A stretch of 46,744 nucleotides of DNA from Nitratireductor sp. ZSWI3 (GCF_024655565.1 NZ_JANKOF010000031.1:1-46744); one strand, 5' to 3'. Counted from the first letter of the stretch, positions 18,063 through 27,464 are shown. Notes: a model not told the origin generated them from the letters alone. A program made the numbers and translations.

Positions 18063-19447
18063 TGGCCCGTTCTCGCGTTCAGTTCATCTGCCAGAACTGC
18101 GGCACCGTGCATGCCCGCTGGGCGGGCAAGTGCGACGGCTGCGGCGAGTGGAACACGCTGATCGAGGAGGGCACGTCGAGCGGCATCGGCTCCGGCCCGC
18201 AGGCATCCCGCAAGGCGCGCAAGGGTCGCGCCGTGGCGCTCACCACGCTGTCGGGCGACATCGAGGATGCGCCGCGCATCCAGACCGGCATCGGCGAACT
18301 CGACCGGGTGACCGGCGGCGGCTTCGTGCGCGGCTCGGCGCTTCTGGTGGGCGGCGACCCTGGCATCGGCAAATCGACCCTCCTGACCCAGGCGGCGGCG
18401 GCACTCGCCGCGCGCGGCCACCGCATCGTCTACGTGTCGGGCGAGGAGGCCGTGGCGCAGATCCGCCTGCGCGCGCAGCGCCTCGACGTCGCCAACCAGC
18501 CGGTGGAACTGGCCGCCGAGACCAATGTGGAAGACATCCTGGCGACCATAGAGGACGGCAAGCGGCCGGACCTCGTCATCCTCGATTCGATCCAGACGCT
18601 GTGGACGGATCTCGCCGAATCTGCGCCCGGCACGGTCACGCAGGTGCGTGCGGCCGCCCAGGCGATGATCCGCTATGCCAAGTCGACCGGGGCGGCCGTG
18701 GTGCTTGTCGGCCACGTCACCAAGGAAGGCCAGATCGCCGGCCCGCGCGTCGTCGAGCACATGGTCGACGGGGTGCTCTATTTCGAGGGCGAAGGCGGCC
18801 ATCACTACCGCATCCTGCGCACGGTCAAGAACCGCTTCGGGCCGACCGACGAGATCGGCGTGTTCGAGATGGGCGACCGGGGCCTGCGCGAGGTGTCGAA
18901 TCCATCCGAACTCTTCCTCGGCGAGCGCAGCGCCAAGGCGCCGGGAGCCGCCGTCTTCGCGGGAATGGAGGGCACGCGGCCGGTTCTTGTGGAAATCCAG
19001 GCGCTCGTCGCCCCCTCGCCGCTCGGCACGCCACGCCGGGCCGTGGTCGGCTGGGATTCGGCCAGGCTTTCCATGGTGCTCGCCGTGCTGGAGGCCCATT
19101 GCGGGGTGCGCTTTGCGACCCATGACGTCTACCTCAACGTCGCCGGCGGATACCGCATCTCGGAGCCCGCCGCCGATCTTGCGGTGGCCGCGGCCCTCGT
19201 CTCCTCGCTCACCGGGCTTGCCCTGCCTGCCGATTGCGTCTATTTCGGCGAGATCAGCCTGTCGGGCGCGGTCAGACCCGTCGCGCACGCGGCAAGCCGA
19301 CTGAAGGAAGCCGAGAAACTAGGCTTCGCCCAGGCGGTCATGCCGATGAGCAACGAGGACGGCTCCGGTGCGATCGCGGCGCGGGCCGCACGACCGGAGG
19401 CGCTGGCCGATCTCGTGGCCCGGATCGCGGGGTCCAAGGCGGCTTGA
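18062..19447 (+). CDS. radA: DNA repair protein RadA
   Basis: RadA (Sms) is a RecA-like ATPase that helps process recombination intermediates by branch migration. The 461-residue protein has an N-terminal four-cysteine zinc finger (FICQNCGTVHARWAGKCDGC), Walker A GGDPGIGKSTLL, the RadA-specific KNRFG motif, and a C-terminal Lon-protease-like domain. Length is typical (about 455-465). It overlaps alr by one base. Confidence 0.97.
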   Translation: MARSRVQFICQNCGTVHARWAGKCDGCGEWNTLIEEGTSSGIGSGPQASRKARKGRAVALTTLSGDIEDAPRIQTGIGELDRVTGGGFVRGSALLVGGDPGIGKSTLLTQAAAALAARGHRIVYVSGEEAVAQIRLRAQRLDVANQPVELAAETNVEDILATIEDGKRPDLVILDSIQTLWTDLAESAPGTVTQVRAAAQAMIRYAKSTGAAVVLVGHVTKEGQIAGPRVVEHMVDGVLYFEGEGGHHYRILRTVKNRFGPTDEIGVFEMGDRGLREVSNPSELFLGERSAKAPGAAVFAGMEGTRPVLVEIQALVAPSPLGTPRRAVVGWDSARLSMVLAVLEAHCGVRFATHDVYLNVAGGYRISEPAADLAVAAALVSSLTGLALPADCVYFGEISLSGAVRPVAHAASRLKEAEKLGFAQAVMPMSNEDGSGAIAARAARPEALADLVARIAGSKAA

Positions 19448-19534
19448 ACGGATTTGATTGGCGGCCCGAAGGCCCGGAAGAGATGGAACTGACCTTGCGA
19501 GGGCATCCTCACTGCCAAAGGAGTAGGGGCGACA

Positions 19535-20074
19535 ATGCCAATCACGCTGCTTGACGGAGTCCTCGTCGGCTTCACCCTCGTTTCAGCCATGCTGGCCATG
19601 GTGCGCGGCTTCTCGCGGGAGGTCCTGTCCATCGCCTCATGGGCGGCGGCGGCCGCGGCGGCCTATTTCTTCCATCCTCTGGTCCTGCCCTACGTGACGC
19701 CCTATATCAGCAACGACATGCTGGCGATCGCGGCGGCGGCGGCGGCGGTGTTCTTCGTGGCGCTGATCGTCGTGACGGTGATCACCATGAAGATTGCCGA
19801 CTTCATCATCGATTCGCGTGTCGGCGCGCTCGACCGTACGCTCGGCTTTCTCTATGGGGCGGGGCGCGGCGTCCTGGTCGTTGCGGTGGCGCTTCTGTTC
19901 CTGAACTGGCTCATGGGCTCCAATCCGCCGAGCTGGGTCGCAGAAGCCAAGTCGCGCCCGCTGCTCGACGGCGTCGGCCAGTGGATCCAGTCGCTGCTTC
20001 CGGAGGATCCGGAGAACTCGATTTTCGACCGCTTGTCCGACGGCACCACGGCAGACGGCGAGACGAGCAACTGA
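19535..20074 (+). CDS. cvpA: CvpA family membrane protein
   Basis: The 179-residue inner-membrane protein has four hydrophobic segments (starting LLDGVLVGFTLVSAMLAMV) and the family motif VRGFSREVLSIASWAAA. E. coli CvpA is required for colicin V export and is linked to purF regulation. As in many proteobacteria it directly precedes purF. AAGGAG upstream supports the ATG. A 20-base palindrome immediately follows the gene. Confidence 0.9.
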   Translation: MPITLLDGVLVGFTLVSAMLAMVRGFSREVLSIASWAAAAAAAYFFHPLVLPYVTPYISNDMLAIAAAAAAVFFVALIVVTVITMKIADFIIDSRVGALDRTLGFLYGAGRGVLVVAVALLFLNWLMGSNPPSWVAEAKSRPLLDGVGQWIQSLLPEDPENSIFDRLSDGTTADGETSN

Positions 20075-20091
20075 CGGCCCGCGGGCCGTCA
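20072..20091. repeat. Perfect 20-base palindrome at the end of cvpA
   Basis: TGACGGCCCG and its exact complement CGGGCCGTCA are joined without a loop. The palindrome begins at the last base of the cvpA stop codon region. It might act as a weak terminator hairpin or as a regulator site ahead of purF, whose start is about 115 bases downstream. Confidence 0.5.
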
Positions 20092-20204
20092 TGCGCGTTA
20101 CAGGACCCGTGTCTTTGAGACAAGGAAAAGGTGCTGTAAGGTATTGAAGCGCATCGTGTTTCATGGCGATTGCCTGACCGGTGCGGACGAAAGGGCGGCC
20201 TTAA

Positions 20205-21680
20205 ATGGTACAGCAAGACAATTTGCCCCTCGCGGGTGAAGCCGATGATCATTTCCATGACGAATGCGGCGTGTTCGGCATTTTCGGTCGAACGGACGCC
20301 GCCGCCATCGTCACGCTCGGCCTGCACGCGCTGCAGCACCGCGGACAGGAGGCGGCCGGCATCGTCTCCTTCGACGGTGCGCAGTTCCACGTCGAGCGGC
20401 ATATCGGCCTGATCGGCGACACCTTCACCAAGCAGTCCGTGCTCGACCGGCTGCAGGGCGGCCGCGCCATCGGCCACACGCGCTACGCGACGACCGGCGG
20501 CTCCGGGCTCAGAAACGTCCAGCCCTTCTTCGCCGAACTCGCCGAGGGCGGCCTCGCCATCGCCCACAACGGCAACATCACCAACGCCATGACCGTGCAG
20601 CGCGCCCTGCAGAAGCAGGGGGCGATCTTCTCTTCGACCTCCGACACCGAAACGATCCTGCACCTGGTGGCGATGAGCAAGGAGCGCGACACCAACGCGC
20701 GCTTCATCCATGCGCTGCGGCAGATCGAGGGCGCCTTTTCCATCGTCGCCCTGACCTCGAAGAAGATGATCGGCTGCCGCGATCCGCTCGGCATCCGCCC
20801 GCTGGTGCTTGGCGATCTCGACGGTGCCTACATCCTCGCCTCGGAGACCTGCGCACTCGACATCATCGGGGCGCGCTATGTGCGCGACCTGAAGCCCGGC
20901 GAAATGGTGATCGTCACGGAAACCGGCATCGAGAGTCTGTTCCCGTTCGAGAACAAGCAGGAGCCGCGCTTCTGCATCTTCGAATATGTCTATTTCGCCC
21001 GCCCGGATTCCTCCGTCGAGGGCCGCAACGTCTACGAGGTGCGCAAGCAGATCGGCGCCGAGCTGGCCCGCGAGATGCCGGTCGAGGCCGACATCGTCGT
21101 GCCGGTGCCAGACTCGGGCACGCCGGCGGCCATCGGCTACGCCCAGGCGGCGGGCCTGCCCTTCGAGCTCGGCATCATCCGCAACCATTATGTGGGCCGC
21201 ACCTTCATCCAGCCGACCGATTCGATCCGCCACATGGGCGTCAAGCTGAAGCACAATGCCAACCGCCGCTTCATCGAGGGCAAGCGGGTGGTGCTGGTGG
21301 ACGATTCCATCGTGCGCGGCACCACCAGCCAGAAGATCGTGCAGATGGTACGCGAGGCGGGCGCGGCGGAGGTGCACATGCGCATCGCCTCGCCGCCGAC
21401 GCGCGCCTCCTGCTTCTACGGCGTCGACACGCCGGAGGCGGCGAAGCTGCTGGCCTCGCGCCTGACGATCGAGGAGATGGCCGAATTCATCCGCGTCGAT
21501 TCGCTCGCCTTCCTGTCGATCGACGGTCTCTACCGGGCCGTCGGCGAGGCGGCGCGCAACAACGACCAGCCGCAATTCTGCGATGCCTGCTTCACCCGCG
21601 ATTATCCGACGCGGCTCACCGACCACGAGGGCGCCGACAACGTGCGCACGCTTTCCCTTCTCGCAGCAGGCGGTCAATGA
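20205..21680 (+). CDS. purF: Amidophosphoribosyltransferase
   Basis: PurF carries out the first committed step of purine synthesis, PRPP plus glutamine to phosphoribosylamine. The 491-residue protein has a short propeptide of about 20 residues and then the N-terminal nucleophile C21 in DECGVFGI, as in B. subtilis-type enzymes that are processed. Glutaminase motifs GHTRYATTG and AHNGNITNA follow, then the PRPP loop VVLVDDSIVRGTTS. Cysteines in FCDACFTRDYP and CIFEYVYFA could bind the Fe-S cluster of this class. Its stop overlaps the next gene (ATGA). Confidence 0.96.
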   Translation: MVQQDNLPLAGEADDHFHDECGVFGIFGRTDAAAIVTLGLHALQHRGQEAAGIVSFDGAQFHVERHIGLIGDTFTKQSVLDRLQGGRAIGHTRYATTGGSGLRNVQPFFAELAEGGLAIAHNGNITNAMTVQRALQKQGAIFSSTSDTETILHLVAMSKERDTNARFIHALRQIEGAFSIVALTSKKMIGCRDPLGIRPLVLGDLDGAYILASETCALDIIGARYVRDLKPGEMVIVTETGIESLFPFENKQEPRFCIFEYVYFARPDSSVEGRNVYEVRKQIGAELAREMPVEADIVVPVPDSGTPAAIGYAQAAGLPFELGIIRNHYVGRTFIQPTDSIRHMGVKLKHNANRRFIEGKRVVLVDDSIVRGTTSQKIVQMVREAGAAEVHMRIASPPTRASCFYGVDTPEAAKLLASRLTIEEMAEFIRVDSLAFLSIDGLYRAVGEAARNNDQPQFCDACFTRDYPTRLTDHEGADNVRTLSLLAAGGQ

Positions 21681-22426
21681 CAGACAGAAAACCAGATTTG
21701 CAAGGCCGGCTGGCGCTGGTCACCGGCGCTTCGCGCGGTATCGGCTATTTTCTCGCCAAGGAGCTGGCGGCGGCGGGAGCCCATGTGATCGCGGTGGCGC
21801 GCACCGTCGGCGGGCTCGAGGAGCTGGACGACGAGATCAAGGCGATGGGCGGCGAAGCGACGCTGGTGCCGCTCGACCTTGCCGACATGGCCGGCATCGA
21901 CCGCATCGGCGGCGCGATCCACGAGCGCTGGGGCAAGCTGGACATCCTGGTGGCCAACGCCGGCATTCTGGGCGTCATTGCCCCGCTCGGCCATGTGGAG
22001 GCCAAGGTGTTCGAGAAGGTGATGACCCTCAACGTCACCGCCACCTGGCGGCTGATCCGCAGCGTCGATCCGCTGCTGCGGGCCTCGGATGCGGGGCGTG
22101 CCATCATCATGTCGTCGGGCGCGGCACATTCCGCGCGCGCCTTCTGGGGTCCCTATGCGGCTTCAAAGGCGGCTGTGGAGGCGATGGCGCGCTCCTGGGC
22201 CGACGAGACCAGGAACATGGCCCTGCGCGTCAACACGGTGAACCCCGGCGCCACGCGCACCGCCATGCGGGCGCAGGCGATGCCGGGCGAAGACCCGGAC
22301 ACCCTGCCCCATCCTTCCGAGGTGGCCGCGAAGATCCTGCCGCTCGCCAGCCCGGAGCTCACCGAAACCGGCCTCATCTTCGACGTGCGGCAGAACCGGT
22401 TCACCCGCTACCAGATGCCGGCATAG
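21677..22426 (+). CDS. SDR family NAD(P)-dependent oxidoreductase
   Basis: The 249-residue protein is a classical short-chain dehydrogenase with unknown substrate. The cofactor loop TGASRGIG, the segment LVANAGILG, the catalytic serine in MSSGAAHSARAFWGPY and the YAASK motif are all present. The end of the Rossmann fold reads VNTVNPGATRT. It starts inside the purF stop codon (ATGA), so it is co-translated with purF. That coupling seems to be conserved in rhizobia, but the function is not clear. Confidence 0.88.
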   Translation: MTDRKPDLQGRLALVTGASRGIGYFLAKELAAAGAHVIAVARTVGGLEELDDEIKAMGGEATLVPLDLADMAGIDRIGGAIHERWGKLDILVANAGILGVIAPLGHVEAKVFEKVMTLNVTATWRLIRSVDPLLRASDAGRAIIMSSGAAHSARAFWGPYAASKAAVEAMARSWADETRNMALRVNTVNPGATRTAMRAQAMPGEDPDTLPHPSEVAAKILPLASPELTETGLIFDVRQNRFTRYQMPA

Positions 22427-22699
22427 GCCGAACTGCGCGAAAGCGGTTCGAACGATTTGCGGCGCCCTTTCCGCATCGAAGCGGAAGCGGGGCGCTGCGG
22501 GTTTCCACAGCACGGCGTCGGCGATTGACGTTCCCGTCCCTTTCGTTACCTTTCACGCGGCAGCGGCCGAAGAAGCCGTGCTCCGAGGATGCGGCATGGG
22601 TTTGGCAAAACGCCGTCCGTTTGAGTGGCCCATACGTAGATTCAAGACTGCTGGTTTGTCCCACCGTCAGGGATCGGCCAAGCGATTGGGAGACGCGGC

Positions 22700-23362
22700 A
22701 TGATTCTGGCGATTGAAACCATCCTCGTGGTGGTGGCCTTGTGGACGGCAGCGGCGGGGCTGGTGCAGTTCCGGCGCGGACTGACCTTTCACCAGGCGGC
22801 GCTCTATGCGCCGCTGAAGATTCTCTTCCGCATCAGCGACCGGGAGATCGACGCGGCGCGCCGGGCGGAGCCTCCGGTCATCTACGTCGTCTGGCATCGG
22901 TCGCGCCTTGACCCTGCGCTGATGCTTTCGCTGCTGCCCGAGGACACGCTGCACATCCTCGACGAGGAGTCGGCGCAGTCGCACCTGATCGAGCCCTGGC
23001 GGGCGCTGGCCCGCACCATCACCTTCAACGCCCACCACGTCTTCGTCAGCCGCCGCCTGGTGCGGCGTTTGAAGGGCAACGGTAGGCTCGCCGTCTACAT
23101 GCCCGACGACACCGACCCGGACGTCAAGACGTTCCGCCTGTTCCGCGCCGTGGCCCGCATCGCGATCAAGGCCGAAGCCCGTGTGGTGCCGATCTTCATC
23201 GCCCGTGGAGGTTTCCTTCCCGCCACGAGCGTGCACGCACTGCCGCCGGCGACCGTCGAGGAGCTGATCGCCCGCTCGGGCAAGGAAGATATGCGCGCTT
23301 CGCAGGCCCTGTTCGAGCGGATGATCGAGGCGCGCGGCGAAACCGCGGCCATCGAGGATTAA
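22700..23362 (+). CDS. PlsC-like lysophospholipid acyltransferase family protein
   Basis: The 220-residue protein has an N-terminal membrane segment (LAIETILVVVALWTAAAGL) and the HX4D acyltransferase motif (WHRSRLD). A later segment resembles the third and fourth PlsC blocks (RLAVYMPDDTDPDVKTF, then AEARVVPIFIARGG). The usual FPEGTR motif is replaced by MPDDTDPD. I infer acyl transfer to a lysophospholipid or another lipid, but specificity is uncertain. It is convergent with pssA and overlaps it by four bases at the stop codons, which fits a lipid role. Confidence 0.7.
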   Translation: MILAIETILVVVALWTAAAGLVQFRRGLTFHQAALYAPLKILFRISDREIDAARRAEPPVIYVVWHRSRLDPALMLSLLPEDTLHILDEESAQSHLIEPWRALARTITFNAHHVFVSRRLVRRLKGNGRLAVYMPDDTDPDVKTFRLFRAVARIAIKAEARVVPIFIARGGFLPATSVHALPPATVEELIARSGKEDMRASQALFERMIEARGETAAIED

Positions 23363-24177
23363 TCGGCGTCCTCCGCCGCCCTCTCGGCCTCTTCCTCCTT
23401 CCCGGCTCGCCGCGCATAGGCGCGCACGCTGAAGACCAGGAAGACGAGATAGGCGATGGCCGACGCCGACAATGTCAGCCAGGTGAAGCTGGTGAGCAGC
23501 AGCACGTAGAGCGCAAGGCCGAGGATCAGCGGTAGCACATATTCGCGCGGCACCCGGCTGCCCGAATATTTGCCCGAATAGACCGGCAGGCGGCTGACCA
23601 TCAGAAAGCCGATCAGAACCGTGTAGAGGCAGGCGGCCAGTGCCGCCACGCGGTCCGGCGTGACCCCAAGGAACCCGAGATAGACCGGCAGCAGGACGAG
23701 AGCGGCGCCGGCCGGGGCGGGCACGCCGACGAAATAATCCGCCTGCCAGGCCGGGCGCGTCGGATCGTCCAGCATCACGTTGAAGCGGGCGAGCCGCAGG
23801 CAGCACGCGATGGCGAACAGAAGGGCTGCGATCCAGCCCAGCGCGCCGGCCCGGTCAAGCAGGTAGGCATAGAGGACGAGAGCCGGCGCGACGCCGAAAT
23901 TGACGATGTCGGCGAGCGAATCCATCTGCGCGCCGAATTTCGACGAGGCCTTGAGCATGCGCGCCACGCGCCCGTCCACGGCGTCGAGGAAGGCAGCGAT
24001 CAGCACCATCACCACGGCGGTCTCGACACGATGCTCGAAGGCCAGCCGGATGCCCGACAGCCCGGCGCAGATCGCCAGCACCGTGATGAGGTTGGGCACC
24101 AGCATGCGCAGCGGAATTTCGCTCAGCTTCGGCCCGCCTCCCCCATGCGGCTCGAACGGTGGAAAGGGCCCGGCCAT
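23359..24177 (-). CDS. pssA: CDP-diacylglycerol--serine O-phosphatidyltransferase
   Basis: PssA makes phosphatidylserine, the precursor of phosphatidylethanolamine, at the inner membrane. The 272-residue protein has the CDP-alcohol phosphatidyltransferase motif DGRVARMLKASSKFGAQMDS with the following D of LAD, and about seven to eight membrane segments. The start codon overlaps the psd stop by one base. Psd decarboxylates the product of PssA, so the two genes form a complete phosphatidylethanolamine pathway. Confidence 0.95.
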   Translation of the reverse strand: MAGPFPPFEPHGGGGPKLSEIPLRMLVPNLITVLAICAGLSGIRLAFEHRVETAVVMVLIAAFLDAVDGRVARMLKASSKFGAQMDSLADIVNFGVAPALVLYAYLLDRAGALGWIAALLFAIACCLRLARFNVMLDDPTRPAWQADYFVGVPAPAGAALVLLPVYLGFLGVTPDRVAALAACLYTVLIGFLMVSRLPVYSGKYSGSRVPREYVLPLILGLALYVLLLTSFTWLTLSASAIAYLVFLVFSVRAYARRAGKEEEAERAAEDAD

Positions 24178-24878
24178 CAGGAAACACGCACCAGAGGCTG
24201 TTTCAGCTCGCTGCCGAACTCGGCGATCACGGTCTCACCGCCGACCGCCGTCTGCCCGACGGCGACGCGCGGCATGGCGGTCTGCGGCAGGTACACGTCG
24301 ACGCGCGAGCCGAAGCGGATCAGGCCGAAGCGCTCGCCGACGGCCAGCGCGCCCGGCGCCTCGGCCCAACAAACGATGCGGCGCGCCACAAGGCCGGCGA
24401 TCTGCACGACCGGTATGGGGCCGTGCGGGCTCTCGATGACGAGGCCGTTGCGCTCGTTCTCGACGCTGGCCTTGTCGAGCTCGGCGTTGAGGAAGCGGCC
24501 CGGCCGGTGCTCGATCAGCGAGACGCGGCCGCGCACCGGCGCGCGGTTTATGTGGCAGGAAAAGACGTTCATGAAGACCGAGATGCGGGTCATCTCGCCA
24601 GGGCCCATGCCGAGTTCGGCCGGAGGGACCGCAGGGCCCACATAAGAGACGAAGCCGTCGGCCGGGCTGATCACCAGGCGATCGTCGACCGGCGTCACCC
24701 GCTCCGGGTCGCGATAGAAATAGACGCACCATCCAGTGAGCGCGAGGCCGATCCAGAACAGCGGCCCCCACAGCAGCCCGAGCAGCAGCGTGGCGGCCGC
24801 GAAGGCGGCAATGAACGGGTAGCCCTCGCGATGGATGGGCACCAGCGTGTTGCGGATCGTGTCTAGCAGATTCGTCAC
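24177..24878 (-). CDS. psd: Phosphatidylserine decarboxylase proenzyme
   Basis: Psd turns phosphatidylserine into phosphatidylethanolamine. The 233-residue protein is of the short type. Two hydrophobic segments lie near the N-terminus ([21 protein letters not shown]). The self-cleavage site is G190-S191 in [12 protein letters not shown], giving the pyruvoyl alpha chain. The start is GTG at 24876-24878, with GAGGG eight bases upstream. An ATG at 24893 is possible but poorly spaced from a ribosome-binding site. The frame stays open to 25085 without further homology. Confidence 0.93.
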   Translation of the reverse strand: MTNLLDTIRNTLVPIHREGYPFIAAFAAATLLLGLLWGPLFWIGLALTGWCVYFYRDPERVTPVDDRLVISPADGFVSYVGPAVPPAELGMGPGEMTRISVFMNVFSCHINRAPVRGRVSLIEHRPGRFLNAELDKASVENERNGLVIESPHGPIPVVQIAGLVARRIVCWAEAPGALAVGERFGLIRFGSRVDVYLPQTAMPRVAVGQTAVGGETVIAEFGSELKQPLVRVS

Positions 24879-25079
24879 CGGGCGCGCCCTCATTGCCTCT
24901 GTCAGCGGCCTTCCTAACGGAATCCGTGCCCTGGAGCAACGCGCCGGCCGCTCTGGCCTGTCGATAACGGGATCGGGCGGCCGGACCCGGCCCTCTCCTC
25001 GATGGCGGAGCAATCGCCGATGGATTGGCTCGCCCCCACTCCGTTGCGTGTTGGGCAATCGCCTATGGCGGCGCGGTAG

Positions 25080-25173
25080 CCCCACCCCTTACCCCTCCCC
25101 TCAAGGGGGAGGGGGATGATCGAGCGCACCGCCTTTCTTCCCTCCCCCTTGAGGGGAGGGATCGAGGGTGGGG
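25080..25173. repeat. G/C-rich intergenic inverted repeat
   Basis: The 21-base arms with a CTCAAGGGGGAG core (left 25093-25113, right 25140-25160) are exact inverted copies separated by 26 bases. Outside them a partial match continues to CCCCACCC/GGGTGGGG at both ends (25080 and 25173). It lies between the Atm1 gene and psd. The core is shared with the larger repeat at 34631-34786, so this looks like one family of dispersed rhizobial extragenic elements. Confidence 0.8.
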
Positions 25174-25224
25174 GTCGCAGGCGGAGCCTGCAAGAAAAAC
25201 ACATGCGATTGCCCTGTCCTCCCC

Positions 25225-27102
25225 TCAATAAGCCGGCTCGCCGCGCACCACGATGCCCAGTTCGTCGGTCTCGCGCGCCTTGCGCAGCCGCTCCTCGGCC
25301 TCGGTCGCTTCGCGCTGGCGGCTCCACATCCGGGCATAGAGGCCGTCGGCCGCCAGCAGCTCGCCATGCCTGCCGCGCTCGGCGATCTCGCCGCCCTTCA
25401 GGACGATGATCTCGTCGGCATCGATGACGGTCGACAGACGGTGCGCGATCACCAGCGTGGTGCGCCCGCGGCTTACCGTGTCGAGCGCCGCCTGGATCTC
25501 CTGCTCGGTGTGCGTGTCGAGCGCTGAAGTCGCCTCGTCGAGAAGCAGGATGGGCGGCGCCTTGAGAATGGTGCGGGCGATCGCCACGCGCTGCTTCTCA
25601 CCGCCCGAGAGTTTTAGGCCGCGCTCGCCGACCATGGTCTTGTATCCGTCCGGCAGGCCCTCGATGAATGGACCGATCTGCGCCATCTCGGCAGCCTTGC
25701 GCACCTCCTCATCGGTGGCGTCCGGCCGGCCGTAGCGGATGTTGTAGGCGATGGTGTCGTTGAACAGCACCGTGTCCTGCGGCACCATGCCGATCGCCGC
25801 CCGCAGGCTCTGTTGCGTGACGTCACGCACATCCTGCCCGTCGACCGTGATCGAGCCGCCCTGGATGTCGTAGAATCGGAACAGGAGGCGCGAGATGGTC
25901 GACTTGCCGGCGCCGGACGGCCCGACAACGGCGACCGTCCTGCCCGCCGGTATCTCGAAGCTGATCCCCTTCAGGATCGGCCGCTCGGGGTCGTAGGAAA
26001 AGCGCACGTCGTCGAAACGGATCGCGCCGCGCGCGACGTCGAGAGGCGCAGCGTCCGGCTTATCCGTCACCTCGGCCGGCACATCCAGCAGGTCGAACAT
26101 CTGCTCGATGTCGGTGAGCCCCTGGCGGATCTCGCGATAGACGAAGCCGATGAAGTTGAGCGGGATGGAAAGCTGCATCAGCATGGCGTTGATGAAGACG
26201 AAGTCGCCCACCGTCTGCGTGCCGCGCATCACTTCGTAAGCCGAAAGCCCCATCGCCGCCGTCATGCCGAGGCCGAGGATCACGCCCTGGCCGAAGTTGA
26301 GCCAGCCGAGCGACGTCCAGGTGCGGGTCGCCGCATCCTCGTAGCGGGCCATGGAGCGGTCGAAGCGGCGCGCTTCCATCGCCTCGTTGTTGAAGTATTT
26401 CACCGTCTCGAAGTTGAGCAGCGAATCGATCGCCTTGGTGTTGGCGTCGGTGTCGGAATCATTCATCTGCCGGCGAATGCCGATGCGCCAGTCGCTCGCC
26501 TTGACCGTGAACCATGTGTAGAGCCAGACGGTGACGGCGACGATCGCCACATAGATCCAGCCATAGGCATAGGCGAAGATGCCGGCCGCCAGCAGGAACT
26601 CGAGCAGCGTCGGCAGCGTGTTGAGGATGGTGAAGCGGACGATCGTGTCGATGCCCTTGGTGCCGCGCTCGATGATGCGCGACAGGCCGCCGGTGCGCCG
26701 CTCCAGATGAAAGCGCAGCGACAGGTCGTGCATGTGCACGAAGGTGCGATGGGCAAGCTGGCGCACCGCGTGCTGGCCGACGCGGGCGAACAGCGCGTCG
26801 CGCAACTGGTTGAAGCCGAGCTGGACGACGCGCACCAGATTGTAGGCGACGACCAGCATGATCGGCCCGGCCAGCACTGCCGGCAGGAAGGCGGGCGGCG
26901 CCCCCTCGCCCGACAGGGCGTTGGTGGCCCATTTGAAGAAATAGGGCACCAGCACCAGGACGAGCTTGGCGATCACCAGGAACAAGGTGGCGATCAGGAC
27001 GCGCCGCTTGAGGTCGGCACGGTCGGACGGCCACATATAGGGCCACAGATTGCGCAGGGTCTGGAGGGTCGAACCCTCGGCGGCCACGGTTTTCTCAGCC
27101 AT
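25225..27102 (-). CDS. Atm1/HMT-type ABC transporter, fused permease and ATPase
   Basis: The 625-residue half-transporter resembles mitochondrial Atm1 and bacterial relatives that export glutathione-linked metal or sulfur compounds. About six membrane helices occupy residues 30-340. The ATPase domain has Walker [15 protein letters not shown], the signature LSGGEKQRVAIART, Walker B ILLLDEATSALD and the histidine of VIAHRLSTV. Its start overlaps the end of the ArsR-type regulator gene by eight bases, so both are on one transcript behind the palindrome at 27465. Metal export is inferred from family and context. Confidence 0.88.
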   Translation of the reverse strand: MAEKTVAAEGSTLQTLRNLWPYMWPSDRADLKRRVLIATLFLVIAKLVLVLVPYFFKWATNALSGEGAPPAFLPAVLAGPIMLVVAYNLVRVVQLGFNQLRDALFARVGQHAVRQLAHRTFVHMHDLSLRFHLERRTGGLSRIIERGTKGIDTIVRFTILNTLPTLLEFLLAAGIFAYAYGWIYVAIVAVTVWLYTWFTVKASDWRIGIRRQMNDSDTDANTKAIDSLLNFETVKYFNNEAMEARRFDRSMARYEDAATRTWTSLGWLNFGQGVILGLGMTAAMGLSAYEVMRGTQTVGDFVFINAMLMQLSIPLNFIGFVYREIRQGLTDIEQMFDLLDVPAEVTDKPDAAPLDVARGAIRFDDVRFSYDPERPILKGISFEIPAGRTVAVVGPSGAGKSTISRLLFRFYDIQGGSITVDGQDVRDVTQQSLRAAIGMVPQDTVLFNDTIAYNIRYGRPDATDEEVRKAAEMAQIGPFIEGLPDGYKTMVGERGLKLSGGEKQRVAIARTILKAPPILLLDEATSALDTHTEQEIQAALDTVSRGRTTLVIAHRLSTVIDADEIIVLKGGEIAERGRHGELLAADGLYARMWSRQREATEAEERLRKARETDELGIVVRGEPAY

Positions 27103-27454
27103 TCAGGTGGCCCTCCGACGCTGCGTCCGATCGGGTTCGCGCCGCGGCGCAGGCATCGGCGAGCTCCGCCAGCACGTCGGACAGCGCCTTCAGGGCCTCG
27201 ACATCCACCTCGTAGCGGGAACTTTGCCGCTCCGGCCGCATGCGCAGCAAACCCGCTTCGACCAGCACCTTGAGATGCTGCGAGACGGTGGACTGCGCCA
27301 GGCGCAGGTGCCCGACCACATCCTTGCAGCACGAGGCGTCGAGCCCCGAAAGGTGACGCAGGATCTCGATGCGCGCCGGGTGCGACAGGGCTGCCAGGCC
27401 GAGCGCCATCGGCGCGTGGGCGCAGCAGAATTCGGAGGTCGACCTATGCTTCAT
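27095..27454 (-). CDS. ArsR/SmtB-family winged-helix regulator
   Basis: The 119-residue regulator is a likely metal- or thiol-responsive repressor of the downstream Atm1-type exporter. The helix-turn-helix lies at about residues 47-67 (VVGHLRLAQSTVSQHLKVL). A C42-C43 pair (SCCKD) sits where ArsR relatives carry their ELCVCDL metal site, and the N-terminus has FCCAHAP (C10, C11, H13). Together they could form a thiol-rich site. The ATG at 27454 has AAAGG eight to nine bases upstream; an ATG at 27469 falls inside the operator and is less likely. The gene overlaps the exporter start by eight bases. Confidence 0.85.
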   Translation of the reverse strand: MKHRSTSEFCCAHAPMALGLAALSHPARIEILRHLSGLDASCCKDVVGHLRLAQSTVSQHLKVLVEAGLLRMRPERQSSRYEVDVEALKALSDVLAELADACAAARTRSDAASEGHLNG

Positions 27455-27464
27455 GGCATCACCT

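Noticed and set aside
19911-21677. 588-codon minus frame opposite purF
   Set aside because: purF on the plus strand has all its catalytic motifs; the opposite frame is a codon-bias shadow.
20264-22426. 720-codon plus frame across purF that ends as the SDR protein
   Set aside because: Only the last 249 codons, from 21677, are a real gene; the rest is an Arg/His-rich out-of-frame reading of purF.
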